64,000 bases of DNA, from contig JALOCC010000004.1 in NCBI GenBank assembly GCA_023227945.1, positions 1 to 64,000 of the forward strand, given 5' to 3'. Positions within the stretch are counted from its first letter, which is position 1; the number at the start of each line of letters is the position of its first letter. The notes under the pieces were generated by a model. It was not told the DNA's origin. It saw only the letters and a program-made list of their open reading frames with translations, and ran no database searches. This stretch comes from Candidatus Omnitrophota bacterium. Lineage in GTDB: Bacteria > Omnitrophota > Gorgyraeia > Duberdicusellales > 4484-171. Made by a program: the position numbers and the translations under genes. This document shows positions 37,301-43,966 of the stretch, in pieces.

Positions 37301-37698
37301 ATCAGCGGGTAACCATCGGGGCTTGTAAAATAATCATCGAGGTCGATAATATTTGTTTTTGATTCATTTTGCTGCCAGGCGAAATTAGGGATAATTTGGA
37401 TTTGCGCGGGAGGATTAGATGCAATTGTCGGAATAAAACCGGCGTTTAGAATATAGCTTTGGCTTTGGGACTTTCCCGAGACCGGTTCGGATAATGTAGC
37501 TTGCCAGATTTTTGCGGATACTCCAACAGCAGCTTTCCCGCCTTGCGTTAACGCACCTGAGCTTAATTGGTAACTTGCGCTTTGGGCATTATAGGCAAGC
37601 GCGTCGCGGATAGGGCCGAAAGCAAAGAGGTGTAAAAAAATTAGAAAAATTACGCAAGTTTTGTAAAGTAAATTGTCTTTATTGCAGAAATAATTCAT
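31366..37698 (-). CDS. Secreted Rhs/TcB-like polymorphic toxin, candidate ADP-ribosyltransferase tip
   Basis: Giant protein of 2110 residues. An N-terminal signal or anchor helix (about 13-35) precedes two cadherin-like repeats (YIPDITVNENE, PISDITVNEGQ; about 190-370). Six FG-GAP/VCBS repeats follow (GDFNGDALTDLGL, GDFNGDGITDAAC; 455-780). A TcdB middle region (DNGIGGKTEVVYTY, about 795-900) leads into many RHS/YD repeats and the Rhs core end (GARYYDPEIGRFITAD, about 1750). After PTGHWFWF comes a Gly/Ala hydrophobic segment. The last 95 residues hold YRVWGG, SWTTVNP, FRGQAGLPPQNTGRF and GGLTEVVIP, an R-S-E arrangement that resembles the TreTu-type ART toxins. It follows the spvB-like gene by 21 bp. 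Confidence 0.88.
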   Translation of the reverse strand: MNYFCNKDNLLYKTCVIFLIFLHLFAFGPIRDALAYNAQSASYQLSSGALTQGGKAAVGVSAKIWQATLSEPVSGKSQSQSYILNAGFIPTIASNPPAQIQIIPNFAWQQNESKTNIIDLDDYFTSPDGYPLIYTVTGNSNINVVIDVATNQVTFSQSVGWSGTEKIKFKATDSEGSFAESNEITLQVVGVNNPPVLDYIPDITVNENELIKIIPHATDADGDVITYTFSAPLNSDGQWQTDYASSGIYTITVTAADPENLTDTQEVKITVKNVNRPPVLNPISDITVNEGQTAVIAPTVSDPDNDAISLYYSAPFDSQGKWITGYNDSGTYNITVTASDGIDTVTQNAKVIVTSTNRIPQVTLTLSKYTVTPNEQFNVVLSATDPDGDAMTFSLKKDGVEIASGNFNSSYTTTISFADVGDHEISGRITDSGNLTVLQTKGVDVAVADSSVNPVMGDFNGDALTDLGLHNSSTGKWEICLSDKGVFRNAVDWLTGFGNSSEWLPLSGDFNGDAKSDVAAYNFTTGELKVALSNSSGFSASGTWFTVPSPTYQKEECRSYEVCSGFLWFEECEQKQECYNIPVYPLQPFTGNFNADKYTDFGIYNKETGEVKIALGTGSGFGPLTVWLASSSANTEYITLGGDFNGDSLGDLCLFKKSTGEFKIAFSNSASFVDETSWISGYAANQDVTISDFNNDGLADIGYWDKPASKWYYAISTGNKFVDKGVWLSNFGSSGDDSATTGDFNGDGITDAACFDKEKIGIDRWLTQLSTNKPADLLTEIDNGIGGKTEVVYTYASQYDNDLLPFPVYVASSISLINTVRDNTPVSVTLPETYTQNFNYAGGYFDAIEREFRGFARITVTDPITNNYSETYFYQGKSGQDGALKGQIEKIIAYDGNGKLISQSLNTYEVKKATAGENCLGFPALIEQTATVYEENATSLSTKNLLTYDNIGNVIETKNEGDISKTGDEKIATITYSQAFEAFNRPIESLLKDKDGNVITKKTAEYDDRGNLSKETIFILNPLSGISLAPSTLYSYDSFGNLISTTDTLGRSVTTEYDTDFYAYPLKVINNLGHTVTQTYNYKFGVVTSVTDTNGHTSQTFYDSLARVTSAKNAYNETVITYSYPDFNTKITTNALGHSKTEYIDGLGRAYKAVSVGEDGASARQVSSETYYNNRGAVSSESLPHYIDEDASQISYVRYEYDIRGRVKKTISDFPGTLKDAQASISYINPLYIETTDPEGHKKGTLKDVYGNNIEITEFTQGGVYKTNYEYDIQNNLVKLIDSKGNITQIFYDSIGRKLKMIDPDMGTWLYEYDILGNLTKQTDAKNQIITFAYDELNRLTKKTKDNGAGTVDEINYLYDDNLKENCIGRLSKVTDTSGSTEFFYDKLGREIKSIKRVSGIEYQVSRTYDILDRLSSLTYPDNTVINYSYDANSGLLEKVSNSTNTINYVNSINYNAKGQIRDIIYGNNTKTDYTYGQDLRLSNILTTNYQLQTTLQDLNYIFDKNGNITTLTDNKRSNIRTYTYDELNRLTQASNVPAVGGGYTTFNYQYDSIGNMTYKSDLGVMAYGQNAGPHAVTSAGGYTYQYDANGNMTVGKNKTLEYDAENRLTKVIESTSTSTFTYDGDGGRVKKAVSSQTSGDSETIYIGSLYELTTESGQQKAVKHIFAGSTRVCSLELDATRSTLNTNYYHGDHLGSSNVITDANGQLVQYCEYTPYGTLARNEGANITNYKFTGKELDSTGLYFYGARYYDPEIGRFITADTITQAPFNPQTLNRYSYCGNNPINYIDPTGHWFWFAIAAVFIGAASGAAISAITGGDIGAGAICGAISGALFFAAGSAIGGLATALAIQEGTAAMTMLTAGIHTIAGAMSGALGAVATGGNPGMSAVIGGLSAGVSAGVSGIFPIQGKGFDAFVGEGLQRTTVGAILGGGISLAMGGTFGAGAAQGAMTSSIAYIANCTLHKVETKVRNALNTKKPIVLASALYNDDDQLPIGGPPLMPAAGYPAGGGSSGLGGAKVYRVWGGGSGSQGRSWTTVNPQTVPNFRGQAGLPPQNTGRFVSEGTITNSSGVTVKSAEPIYGNPGGLTEVVIPDSSTQVRLERVSGANPEY

Positions 37699-37719
37699 TG
37701 GTTAGAAAAATAATTTAAT

Positions 37720-40647
37720 TCATTTTGAGCTCTGATATTTTAAATTCTGCTGCGGTAACTCTTTTCCATCCGCTCCCTGCTGAACAATCGATTTAAGCAA
37801 CGAGCGATTTGTGTCTGCGCTATATTCGTATTCCAAAATATATTTCCACACAAGTTCCGAATTTACTTTAACTTGTATTTCCTTTAAACGTTTGGCAGTT
37901 GAGATTTTGGACGTTGAGATGTAGCTTGAAGGTATGTCCTCGCGGCTTTCAAGGAAAAATTCTACTGAATTTGTGGGTGAAAAGCCCGCATCATTTCCGG
38001 TATAATCAACACGATTAAGGTAGCATTTGCCTTGGTCTTTTATATAGGTATATTCAATATAGTTTTTATTGGTATCTATGGCTTTTGTAATGAACCAAGA
38101 ATAGGTGCCGGATTGCGAAATTTCTTTAGAATTTGTAGTTTGTCCTAACCTTATAATGCTTCCGTCTTTTCCGATTATTTTCCAGGAATCATCTGTTTCT
38201 TTGAAAAATTTTGCAAAGCTACTTTCTATTTTTGCCTGATAGAGGTTATCGGTTAAGTGAACCAGTTCAGTTGTTCCTGCATCGGTTACAAAATAGAAGG
38301 TATCTTTAATGTCATCATAGCTTGGCGGGCCAAGACGGGTTGAACGCACAATGTAACCCGGGTTTAGGCTAAAACCAATACCTAGCCAGGAATTAGAGTT
38401 TGATGAGCGGTAGTTAAGGGCGAGGCTTGGCTGCATTCCTTTTCTGCCAGGACTAACTGTAAGAGGTATGGAATGGCCGAAGGAACCGGTAAACATATCA
38501 GGTAGAGGGATTTTTACGCCTGCCCCAATAGGCGCACCGGATGATATCATACTTTTTAAAGCAGCGTAGGTTGAAAAATGCATTATGGAAAAATGTATAG
38601 AGTAACTGTCAGTTGCAACGGTTGAGATTTGTCCGGTGGGAATAATTTTATCCTGGATATAATCATAAAAGCCAAGCTCAACAGAAGTTCCTGGTATTTC
38701 TGCCTGACTAAGGGTGTAAGTTATAGTTACGGGTTTTTGGAAAACGAGGCCGTAAGGCTTGCATTCAACTACGCTTAAAAGAGTATCACTTTGGGGCGTT
38801 TGAAATTCTAATGTATCTTTGTTTACGTTGAGTATTTTGATGTAAGCATTCTCGGTTAAAGCTTCTTCTGGAATAGTCAACTTTACTTTTCCATCAGGCG
38901 ATACGACTTCTCCTCCTGCGGGAGTTATAAGCGTTCCTCTATAGAGGTTTACTTTTATTGAGGCTGCAGCAACATTACCTGCGGCATCAGTTGTAGTTTT
39001 AGTTATTGTATTTTCTCCTTCCTGGGCAAGGGTGACGCTGTCGGAAAAAGACGCGCCGTCAATTGTACCTGTTAACGTAATTTGTGTATCTTCTACTACC
39101 ACTCCATCTTGAGGTGAGGTAATTATTATATTCGGTGGTGTTTTATCAATAGTAAAGCTTAAATCTTTAGTTGCTGAGTTACCTGCTTTATCGGTTGCGG
39201 TTATGGTAACGTTATGAATACCTTCGGTTGTATAAGGAGAATTATTGCCGGATACTTGTATCTCTGCAGCAGGAGTTAAGTTATCGTTTACGGCAAGGCT
39301 AAGAGTTACATCCTGATTTGTAGGTGTGGCAACGGAAGCTACAGAGATAGTGGGCACTGTCGTATCAAGGATAATTGTATCAGAGTAGCTTTGCGACCAA
39401 TTACCTGCATTGTCTTTATATTTAACATAAACTGTTTTTTGTCCGTCGCCTGTGGCGAGAGTCCAGCTTTTTGTAGCGGCATAGTTTTCAGCAGCCGGCC
39501 AGGTGGAATTATCGTTTGAAAATTGCATTTGAGAGAGCCCACTTCCGCCAGTATTATCGGAAGCTGAAAGAGTTAGAGTAACTGCAGTTGAATTCACATA
39601 TTGCGCTTCATTATTTATTTTAATTGTTCCCGTGGGCGCGGTTGTATCAGGAACATTTATAGTATATGTCCCTTTTTGTGCCCAGTTAACATAAGCATCA
39701 TAATCGTCTTTTACATAAAGGTAGGTATTCTTGGCTCCGCCAAATGTAGACTTAAAGGTCACTGCCCATTTAACGGTCAGGGTTGTGCCTGAGCCGGAAA
39801 CTGTGCTTTTTGAGCAGTCTAATTTTACATAGGAATTTTCAATTACGTTGGTTGATTTAGGAGTAAAACCTCCAAGCCATGATGAACCCGTATCATTTGC
39901 AAGATAGAACTTATTTGTATTTTGGTTGTAGTAAGCATAAAGGCAATTAACCTGACTTGCAGAGGTATTTATAAGAAAAAGGCCGTATTGGATATTTTTA
40001 TAGCCGTCAGGGTCGGAAAATGTCGTTGTGAACATAACTTGCTGATTAGGGCTGGTTGAGCCGCTTGCAGGTGTGATTGTACCAATTACAGGCGGCCGGT
40101 TAGATATCCAGGTTCCTTTCTGTGTCCAGGACTTATAGGCATTTGCATCATCCTTTACATATAGGTAAGTTTTTTTTGAGCCGTAGAATATTGGCTTAAA
40201 GGCTACTGCCCATTTTACGCTTAGAGTTGTGCCTGAACCAGTTATCGTAGTATTTGCGCAGTTTAATTTTACGTAGGAATTTTCGATTATATTACTTGAG
40301 CCCGGTGCAAATCCTCCGAACCAGGTATTGTTTGCATCATTACGCAGATAAAGCTTATTTGTGTTCTGATTGTAATAGCCGTAGAAGCACTTTGAACCGG
40401 AAGTTGAAGTATTAATAATAAAGTAAACGAATTGTATATTCTGCCAGCCGTCTGCGTCAGTAAAGGTTGTTGTAAAATAGGTTTGCTGGTCAGTTGTGGA
40501 CGAGCCGCTGGAAGGCGTAATTGTGCCTATTGCTGGTTTTGAATTTGCGGCAAAGGCCAAAAATGGAAAAAGCATTAAACAGATAACAATTATCGTGGCT
40601 GGTGGGAACCCTTTTAACCAAGTCTGGGCGTTTTGATATTTAGGCAT
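37720..40647 (-). CDS. Secreted SpvB-domain protein with Ig-like repeats
   Basis: A 975-residue protein from ATG 40647 (MPKYQNAQTW), which has GGAGCGT before it. A signal peptide ends in FAANS. Two about 115-residue repeats share GTITPxSGS, TTFxDxDG, FxINTS, YYNQNTNK and YVKDD. Two or three bacterial Ig-like domains follow (LDTTVPTISVASV, FTIDKTPPNIIITS), then a ZU5-like stretch (GEVVSPDGKVKLTIPEEAL). From about residue 690 the SpvB/TcB N-terminal domain runs (GSFGHSIPLTVSPGRKGMQP, LALNYRSSNSNSWLGIGFSL) to the stop. In TcB toxins this domain continues into FG-GAP and RHS parts; here they are in the next gene. Confidence 0.85.
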   Translation of the reverse strand: MPKYQNAQTWLKGFPPATIIVICLMLFPFLAFAANSKPAIGTITPSSGSSTTDQQTYFTTTFTDADGWQNIQFVYFIINTSTSGSKCFYGYYNQNTNKLYLRNDANNTWFGGFAPGSSNIIENSYVKLNCANTTITGSGTTLSVKWAVAFKPIFYGSKKTYLYVKDDANAYKSWTQKGTWISNRPPVIGTITPASGSTSPNQQVMFTTTFSDPDGYKNIQYGLFLINTSASQVNCLYAYYNQNTNKFYLANDTGSSWLGGFTPKSTNVIENSYVKLDCSKSTVSGSGTTLTVKWAVTFKSTFGGAKNTYLYVKDDYDAYVNWAQKGTYTINVPDTTAPTGTIKINNEAQYVNSTAVTLTLSASDNTGGSGLSQMQFSNDNSTWPAAENYAATKSWTLATGDGQKTVYVKYKDNAGNWSQSYSDTIILDTTVPTISVASVATPTNQDVTLSLAVNDNLTPAAEIQVSGNNSPYTTEGIHNVTITATDKAGNSATKDLSFTIDKTPPNIIITSPQDGVVVEDTQITLTGTIDGASFSDSVTLAQEGENTITKTTTDAAGNVAAASIKVNLYRGTLITPAGGEVVSPDGKVKLTIPEEALTENAYIKILNVNKDTLEFQTPQSDTLLSVVECKPYGLVFQKPVTITYTLSQAEIPGTSVELGFYDYIQDKIIPTGQISTVATDSYSIHFSIMHFSTYAALKSMISSGAPIGAGVKIPLPDMFTGSFGHSIPLTVSPGRKGMQPSLALNYRSSNSNSWLGIGFSLNPGYIVRSTRLGPPSYDDIKDTFYFVTDAGTTELVHLTDNLYQAKIESSFAKFFKETDDSWKIIGKDGSIIRLGQTTNSKEISQSGTYSWFITKAIDTNKNYIEYTYIKDQGKCYLNRVDYTGNDAGFSPTNSVEFFLESREDIPSSYISTSKISTAKRLKEIQVKVNSELVWKYILEYEYSADTNRSLLKSIVQQGADGKELPQQNLKYQSSK

Positions 40648-40655
40648 ACGCTCCA

Positions 40656-40719
40656 TTAACACCGCAAATCCGCTAAAACTATTTACATCTTAGCGCAATC
40701 CTAAGATTTTGCGGTGTAA
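40656..40719 (-). promoter_or_regulatory. Structured leader of the spvB-rhs mRNA
   Basis: In mRNA sense, TTACACCGCAAAATC (40719-40705) pairs with GATTTGCGGTGTTAA (40670-40656), closing just before the GGAG. Inside, ATCTTAG and CTAAGAT form a 7-bp hairpin. CGCTAA could instead pair with a later TTAGCG, so two folds compete. Confidence 0.6.
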
Positions 40720-40741
40720 AAATATGCTTACAAGCGATCTA

Positions 40742-40789
40742 TGAAAACGTTAACACTTTTGATATAGCACAGTTTTGATGATTTGTCAA
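40742..40789 (-). promoter_or_regulatory. spvB-rhs operon promoter with LacI-type operator
   Basis: -35 TTGACA (40784-40789), a 17-bp spacer, -10 TATATC (40761-40766), then TGTTAACGTTTTCA (40742-40755). Element spacing is identical to the gspE promoter at 24807-24854. The transcript start would lie about 100 bp before ATG 40647. Confidence 0.8.
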
Positions 40790-40913
40790 ATTTATTTTTA
40801 CTTTTTTTCAAATTGAAAACATTGCGTTTTTTGGCTTTTGGATGATGCCTTGGTTTATTTTTAGAATTGTATTATGGAATATAAAAGAAGAGAGAGGCTA
40901 GTTTTTACGGTAA

Positions 40914-40973
40914 GATTTTCAGGAATTTGCGTTTGCCGAGTTTAAGGACAATACCCTGGGGAGGGATTTTTAG
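40914..40973 (-). pseudogene. Duplicated 3' end of tyrS
   Basis: 60 bp matching the tyrS 3' end (42619-42678) at 56 of 60 positions. Read on the minus strand it encodes LKIPPQGIVLKLGKRKFLKI, followed by LP and a stop. The four differences are all third-position synonymous changes (CAG/CAA, GGT/GGC, ATT/ATA, AAA/AAG). The copy therefore descends from a coding tyrS allele and not from a neutral copy. Confidence 0.85.
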
Positions 40974-41035
40974 GAATCGAAGATAATGAAAGATAAATAA
41001 TGCCTATCAGCAATTTCTTAAATTAATTGTTAAAA

Positions 41036-42370
41036 TCATTTGAACAACTCTTTTATTTTTTCTGTTCCGTAATAGTATACGTTTCTTTTTACTTGCTTGG
41101 CGACGATAAAACCTAAGGTTTCAAGTTCTTTCAAATCTCTAAAGGCTGTTATCCTTGAAATTTGATAAATATTCATATGCATTTTGATGCTAGTATATTC
41201 ATCCTGATTATTACAATAATACTGCATAAGCTGCACTTGCCTATCATTTAATTGATATTTTGTTTTGGCGATTTTTCGCATTTGTTTATTTTCTGAAGAT
41301 TTTTCCTGCAGATATATATTAAAATCTTTTATGGCTAATTTAATTTTTCTAATATTATAATCTACAAAATAAGTCAAATCTAAATCATCTTGCTCACTAT
41401 AAATATAAGCATTACCATACTGAGCAGGAGACCGGCGTATAATTTTTGAAATAGGCAAATAAGCAAAAGCCCAATAATTCTTCTTTAATAAATACCAATA
41501 AAATAGTAATCTCGCCAATCGTCCATTACCATTTGTAAATGGATGCAGATAGCCCATCCAAAAATGAAGCATTATAGCTTTTATAACCGGGTGCAAAAAT
41601 GATTCTCCTAATTTATCATTTGCAAATACTACTAATCTCTCTATCTCTTGTTTGACAAAATCTGAGTTTGGGGGCTCAAAATAAATAAATTTTTCTTCCC
41701 CATCTGAAACTACTATATTATCATTATCATTTCTAAATCGCCTTTGTTCTCCGGCCGGTATAGTATTTTTAACAATCATTGAATGAAGTTCAAAAATAGT
41801 ATCTAAATCTATTTCTTGATTCTTGTATTGTTGTTCAATAGCTAACATACTTTTATAATTATTCAGAACCATATGTTCTGCTTCAGTTTTTGGTTTACGT
41901 CCCTCATGCAAAAATTGTTTTGCTAATTTTCGGGTAGTATGGGCTCCCTCTAATTGCGAAGAAGCTATGGCTTCCTCCACTATCCCTCTTGAAATAAATT
42001 TAAATTTATTTTTATCATCAATATCTTTGGCTGAAGCAAATAGGCGGCCACCGGTATTTAAATCTACCTCATGAAAAAATTGTTCTAAGCCGGGCAAATT
42101 CAACCAAGTAAAATATTCACCATTCTCGTTTTTAATAACACTTTTCTGAGACTGTATTTTCCGCATAAATTTAACCAATGCCCATAGCTCTTCTTGAGAA
42201 AAATTAGCCGATAATTTTAAATATTTAAACCTACTCCAAGCAAGATATACAGGACAGGAAGCTTTAAAGCTTATCTTTACGATATCTTCCTCTTTAAGTA
42301 TACGGGAAACAATCTCGTTTGTATTTATTCCTGATAAATCTGGTTTCTCTATTCTATATATTTGGGACAT
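41036..42370 (-). CDS. Fic family protein with winged-helix C-terminus
   Basis: A 444-residue Fic-fold protein, expected to AMPylate a target or otherwise modify it with nucleotide. The N-terminal domain carries the autoinhibitory motif SSQLEGA (about residues 137-143; S/TxxxE[G/N] pattern), so activity is probably restrained intramolecularly. The active loop is HPFTNGNGRLAR (about 274-285). The C-terminal 60 residues form a winged helix (RITAFRDLKELETLGFIV). An upstream 61-bp tandem repeat carries promoter-like elements and possible binding sites. It is bracketed by two tyrS 3' ends, which suggests it was acquired. Confidence 0.9.
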   Translation of the reverse strand: MSQIYRIEKPDLSGINTNEIVSRILKEEDIVKISFKASCPVYLAWSRFKYLKLSANFSQEELWALVKFMRKIQSQKSVIKNENGEYFTWLNLPGLEQFFHEVDLNTGGRLFASAKDIDDKNKFKFISRGIVEEAIASSQLEGAHTTRKLAKQFLHEGRKPKTEAEHMVLNNYKSMLAIEQQYKNQEIDLDTIFELHSMIVKNTIPAGEQRRFRNDNDNIVVSDGEEKFIYFEPPNSDFVKQEIERLVVFANDKLGESFLHPVIKAIMLHFWMGYLHPFTNGNGRLARLLFYWYLLKKNYWAFAYLPISKIIRRSPAQYGNAYIYSEQDDLDLTYFVDYNIRKIKLAIKDFNIYLQEKSSENKQMRKIAKTKYQLNDRQVQLMQYYCNNQDEYTSIKMHMNIYQISRITAFRDLKELETLGFIVAKQVKRNVYYYGTEKIKELFK

Positions 42371-42393
42371 AGCTAAATGAGTTTGTTATCTTA

Positions 42394-42544
42394 CATATAT
42401 CATTGATACATATATGATACATATATGATACATGTTTTTATATTATTGTCAAGACGTATATCATTGATACATATATGATACATATATGATACCTGTCTTT
42501 ATATTATTGTCAAGACATATATCATTGATACATATATGATATAA
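42394..42544. repeat. 61-bp tandem repeat (2.5 copies) upstream of fic
   Basis: Units at 42394-42454 and 42455-42515, plus a partial third at 42516-42544. Each contains TATATCATTGATACA, two TATATGATACA words, and TATTATTGTCAAGA. Full units differ at only a few positions. Confidence 0.9.
42425..42452 (-). promoter_or_regulatory. fic promoter in the tandem repeat
   Basis: TTGACA (42447-42452), a 16-bp spacer and TATCAT (42425-42430) on the minus strand. The next repeat unit has the same pair at 42508-42513 and 42486-42491. The reiterated TATCATATATG words downstream would suit an autoregulatory protein. Confidence 0.55.
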
Positions 42545-42609
42545 TGACTTCGCTTCGCGGGCTAAAACGGGTATAATCAGTCTGATAATTACAATACTTA
42601 GCGCAAACG

Positions 42610-43806
42610 TCAAACTACGATTTTCAGGAATTTGCGCTTGCCGAGTTTAAGGACTATGCCTTGGGGAGGGATTTTTAGAGTTTGTTCTTTTACGGTTGCA
42701 GCTTTAGATGAGTCAGCGAATACCTGTGAAATTCCGCCCTGCGTAAGCAGGCGGCGGGCTTCATTTTTGGAAGAAACTATTTTTTCGCTAAAAAGCACTT
42801 CTATTAAATCTACACTTTCCTTGCCGGCACGGTATATCGGCATATTCTGGGGTAATTCTTTTTGGGAAAATACTTTTTCAAATTCTTCTTTTTCTTTTTT
42901 ACCGGCTTCCTTAGAGTAGTAAAAAGAAACTATCTCCTCGGCAAGCATAAGCTTTGCTTCTTTAGGATGCATCTTCTTTATTTTTTCAACCGGTATATCC
43001 GTAAGTAATCTGAAATATTCGAACATTACTTCGTCAGAAATACTCATAAGTTTTCCAAACATACTCTTTGGCTCTTCAGTTATCCCTATATAATTACCTA
43101 AAGACTTTGACATTTTGCTTTTGCCGTCTAACCCAACCAAAAGCGGCATTGTAACGATTACCTGCGAAGGCTTTCCGTAAACTTCCTGCAGGTGCCTACC
43201 GACAATTAAATTAAATTTCTGGTCTGTTCCGCCAAACTCTATATCAGAATCCATCATTACCGAATCGTAGCCCTGAATTAAAGGATAAACCATTTCGACT
43301 ATTGTTAATGGCCGGTTTTCCTTCATACGCAGGCTAAAATCATCTCTCTCAAGCATTCTTGCAACTGTATAGGAAGAAAGCAAAGAAAGGAATTTTGATA
43401 TATCCATTGTTTTATACCAGGTGCTGTTAAAAATTATTTTTGTTTTTTGTTTATCGAGAATTTTGAAGGCTTGCTCGGTGTAGGTTGAAGCATTATCTTT
43501 GATTTCACTATCGCTTAGGACAGGCCGCAGAATGCTTCTTCCGGAAGGGTCACCGATTTTGGCGGTAAAATCTCCGATAATTAAATTAACGAAGTGGCCA
43601 AGTTCCTGGAGTTTACGCAGTTTGCGAAGTAAAACGGTGTGCCCCAGGTGGATGTCTCTTGCGGTTGGGTCAAAACCGATTTTTAATTTAAGGGGTTTGT
43701 GCTCTGCTTGCGACTTCTCAAGCTTAGTAGTGAGCTCGCTTATCGAGATTACATCAACGGCATTCTCTTTTATACAATCGAGATGGCGTTCGATTTCTTT
43801 CTTCAC
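42610..43806 (-). CDS. tyrS: Tyrosyl-tRNA synthetase
   Basis: Charges tRNA-Tyr; class Ic enzyme of 398 residues. It has the HLGH motif (RDIHLGHTVLLRKL, about 51-64) and GGTDQKFNLIVGRHL. The KMSKS loop is GKSKMSKSLGNYIG. The C-terminal S4-type RNA-binding segment includes SKNEARRLLTQGGISQVF. This is the long bacterial form with late KMSKS (TyrZ-like). The start is GTG 43806 with GGGAG nearby. Its last 60 bp are duplicated at 40914-40973. Confidence 0.95.
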   Translation of the reverse strand: MKKEIERHLDCIKENAVDVISISELTTKLEKSQAEHKPLKLKIGFDPTARDIHLGHTVLLRKLRKLQELGHFVNLIIGDFTAKIGDPSGRSILRPVLSDSEIKDNASTYTEQAFKILDKQKTKIIFNSTWYKTMDISKFLSLLSSYTVARMLERDDFSLRMKENRPLTIVEMVYPLIQGYDSVMMDSDIEFGGTDQKFNLIVGRHLQEVYGKPSQVIVTMPLLVGLDGKSKMSKSLGNYIGITEEPKSMFGKLMSISDEVMFEYFRLLTDIPVEKIKKMHPKEAKLMLAEEIVSFYYSKEAGKKEKEEFEKVFSQKELPQNMPIYRAGKESVDLIEVLFSEKIVSSKNEARRLLTQGGISQVFADSSKAATVKEQTLKIPPQGIVLKLGKRKFLKIVV

Positions 43807-43827
43807 TGGGGAATACTCCCTTCAATT

Positions 43828-43966
43828 TATGTTACGAAGGTTACGTTAATTCTTCCACCTTCGACGGAAGAATTAAGTTACGGGAAGTTACGAAAGTTAC
43901 CATTAAAACATTCGTTTTATAATAACATTCGTAACCTGCTTAACCTTCGTAACTTTCGTAACCTTA
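43828..43966. repeat. Intergenic word palindrome, GTTACGAAGGTTACG family
   Basis: Between rpsA and tyrS. Several GTTACGAAGGTTAC/GTTACGGGAAGTTACG words are on the left; AACATTCGTAACCTGC and CTTCGTAACTTTCGTAACC on the right. A nested AATTCTTCCACC...GACGGAAGAATT hairpin lies inside. The last bases form the rpsA stop region. Confidence 0.78.

Larger units (their letters stand above)
40648..41035. other. Gap between spvB-like gene and fic
   Basis: 388 bp holding the structured leader, the promoter/operator, an AT-rich stretch without features (40815-40913), and the tyrS 3'-end relic (40914-40973). The last 60 bp before the fic stop show nothing clear. Confidence 0.6.

Noticed and set aside
42394..42544. 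CRISPR array
   Set aside because: The 61-bp units are contiguous tandem copies without unique spacers, and no cas genes are near.
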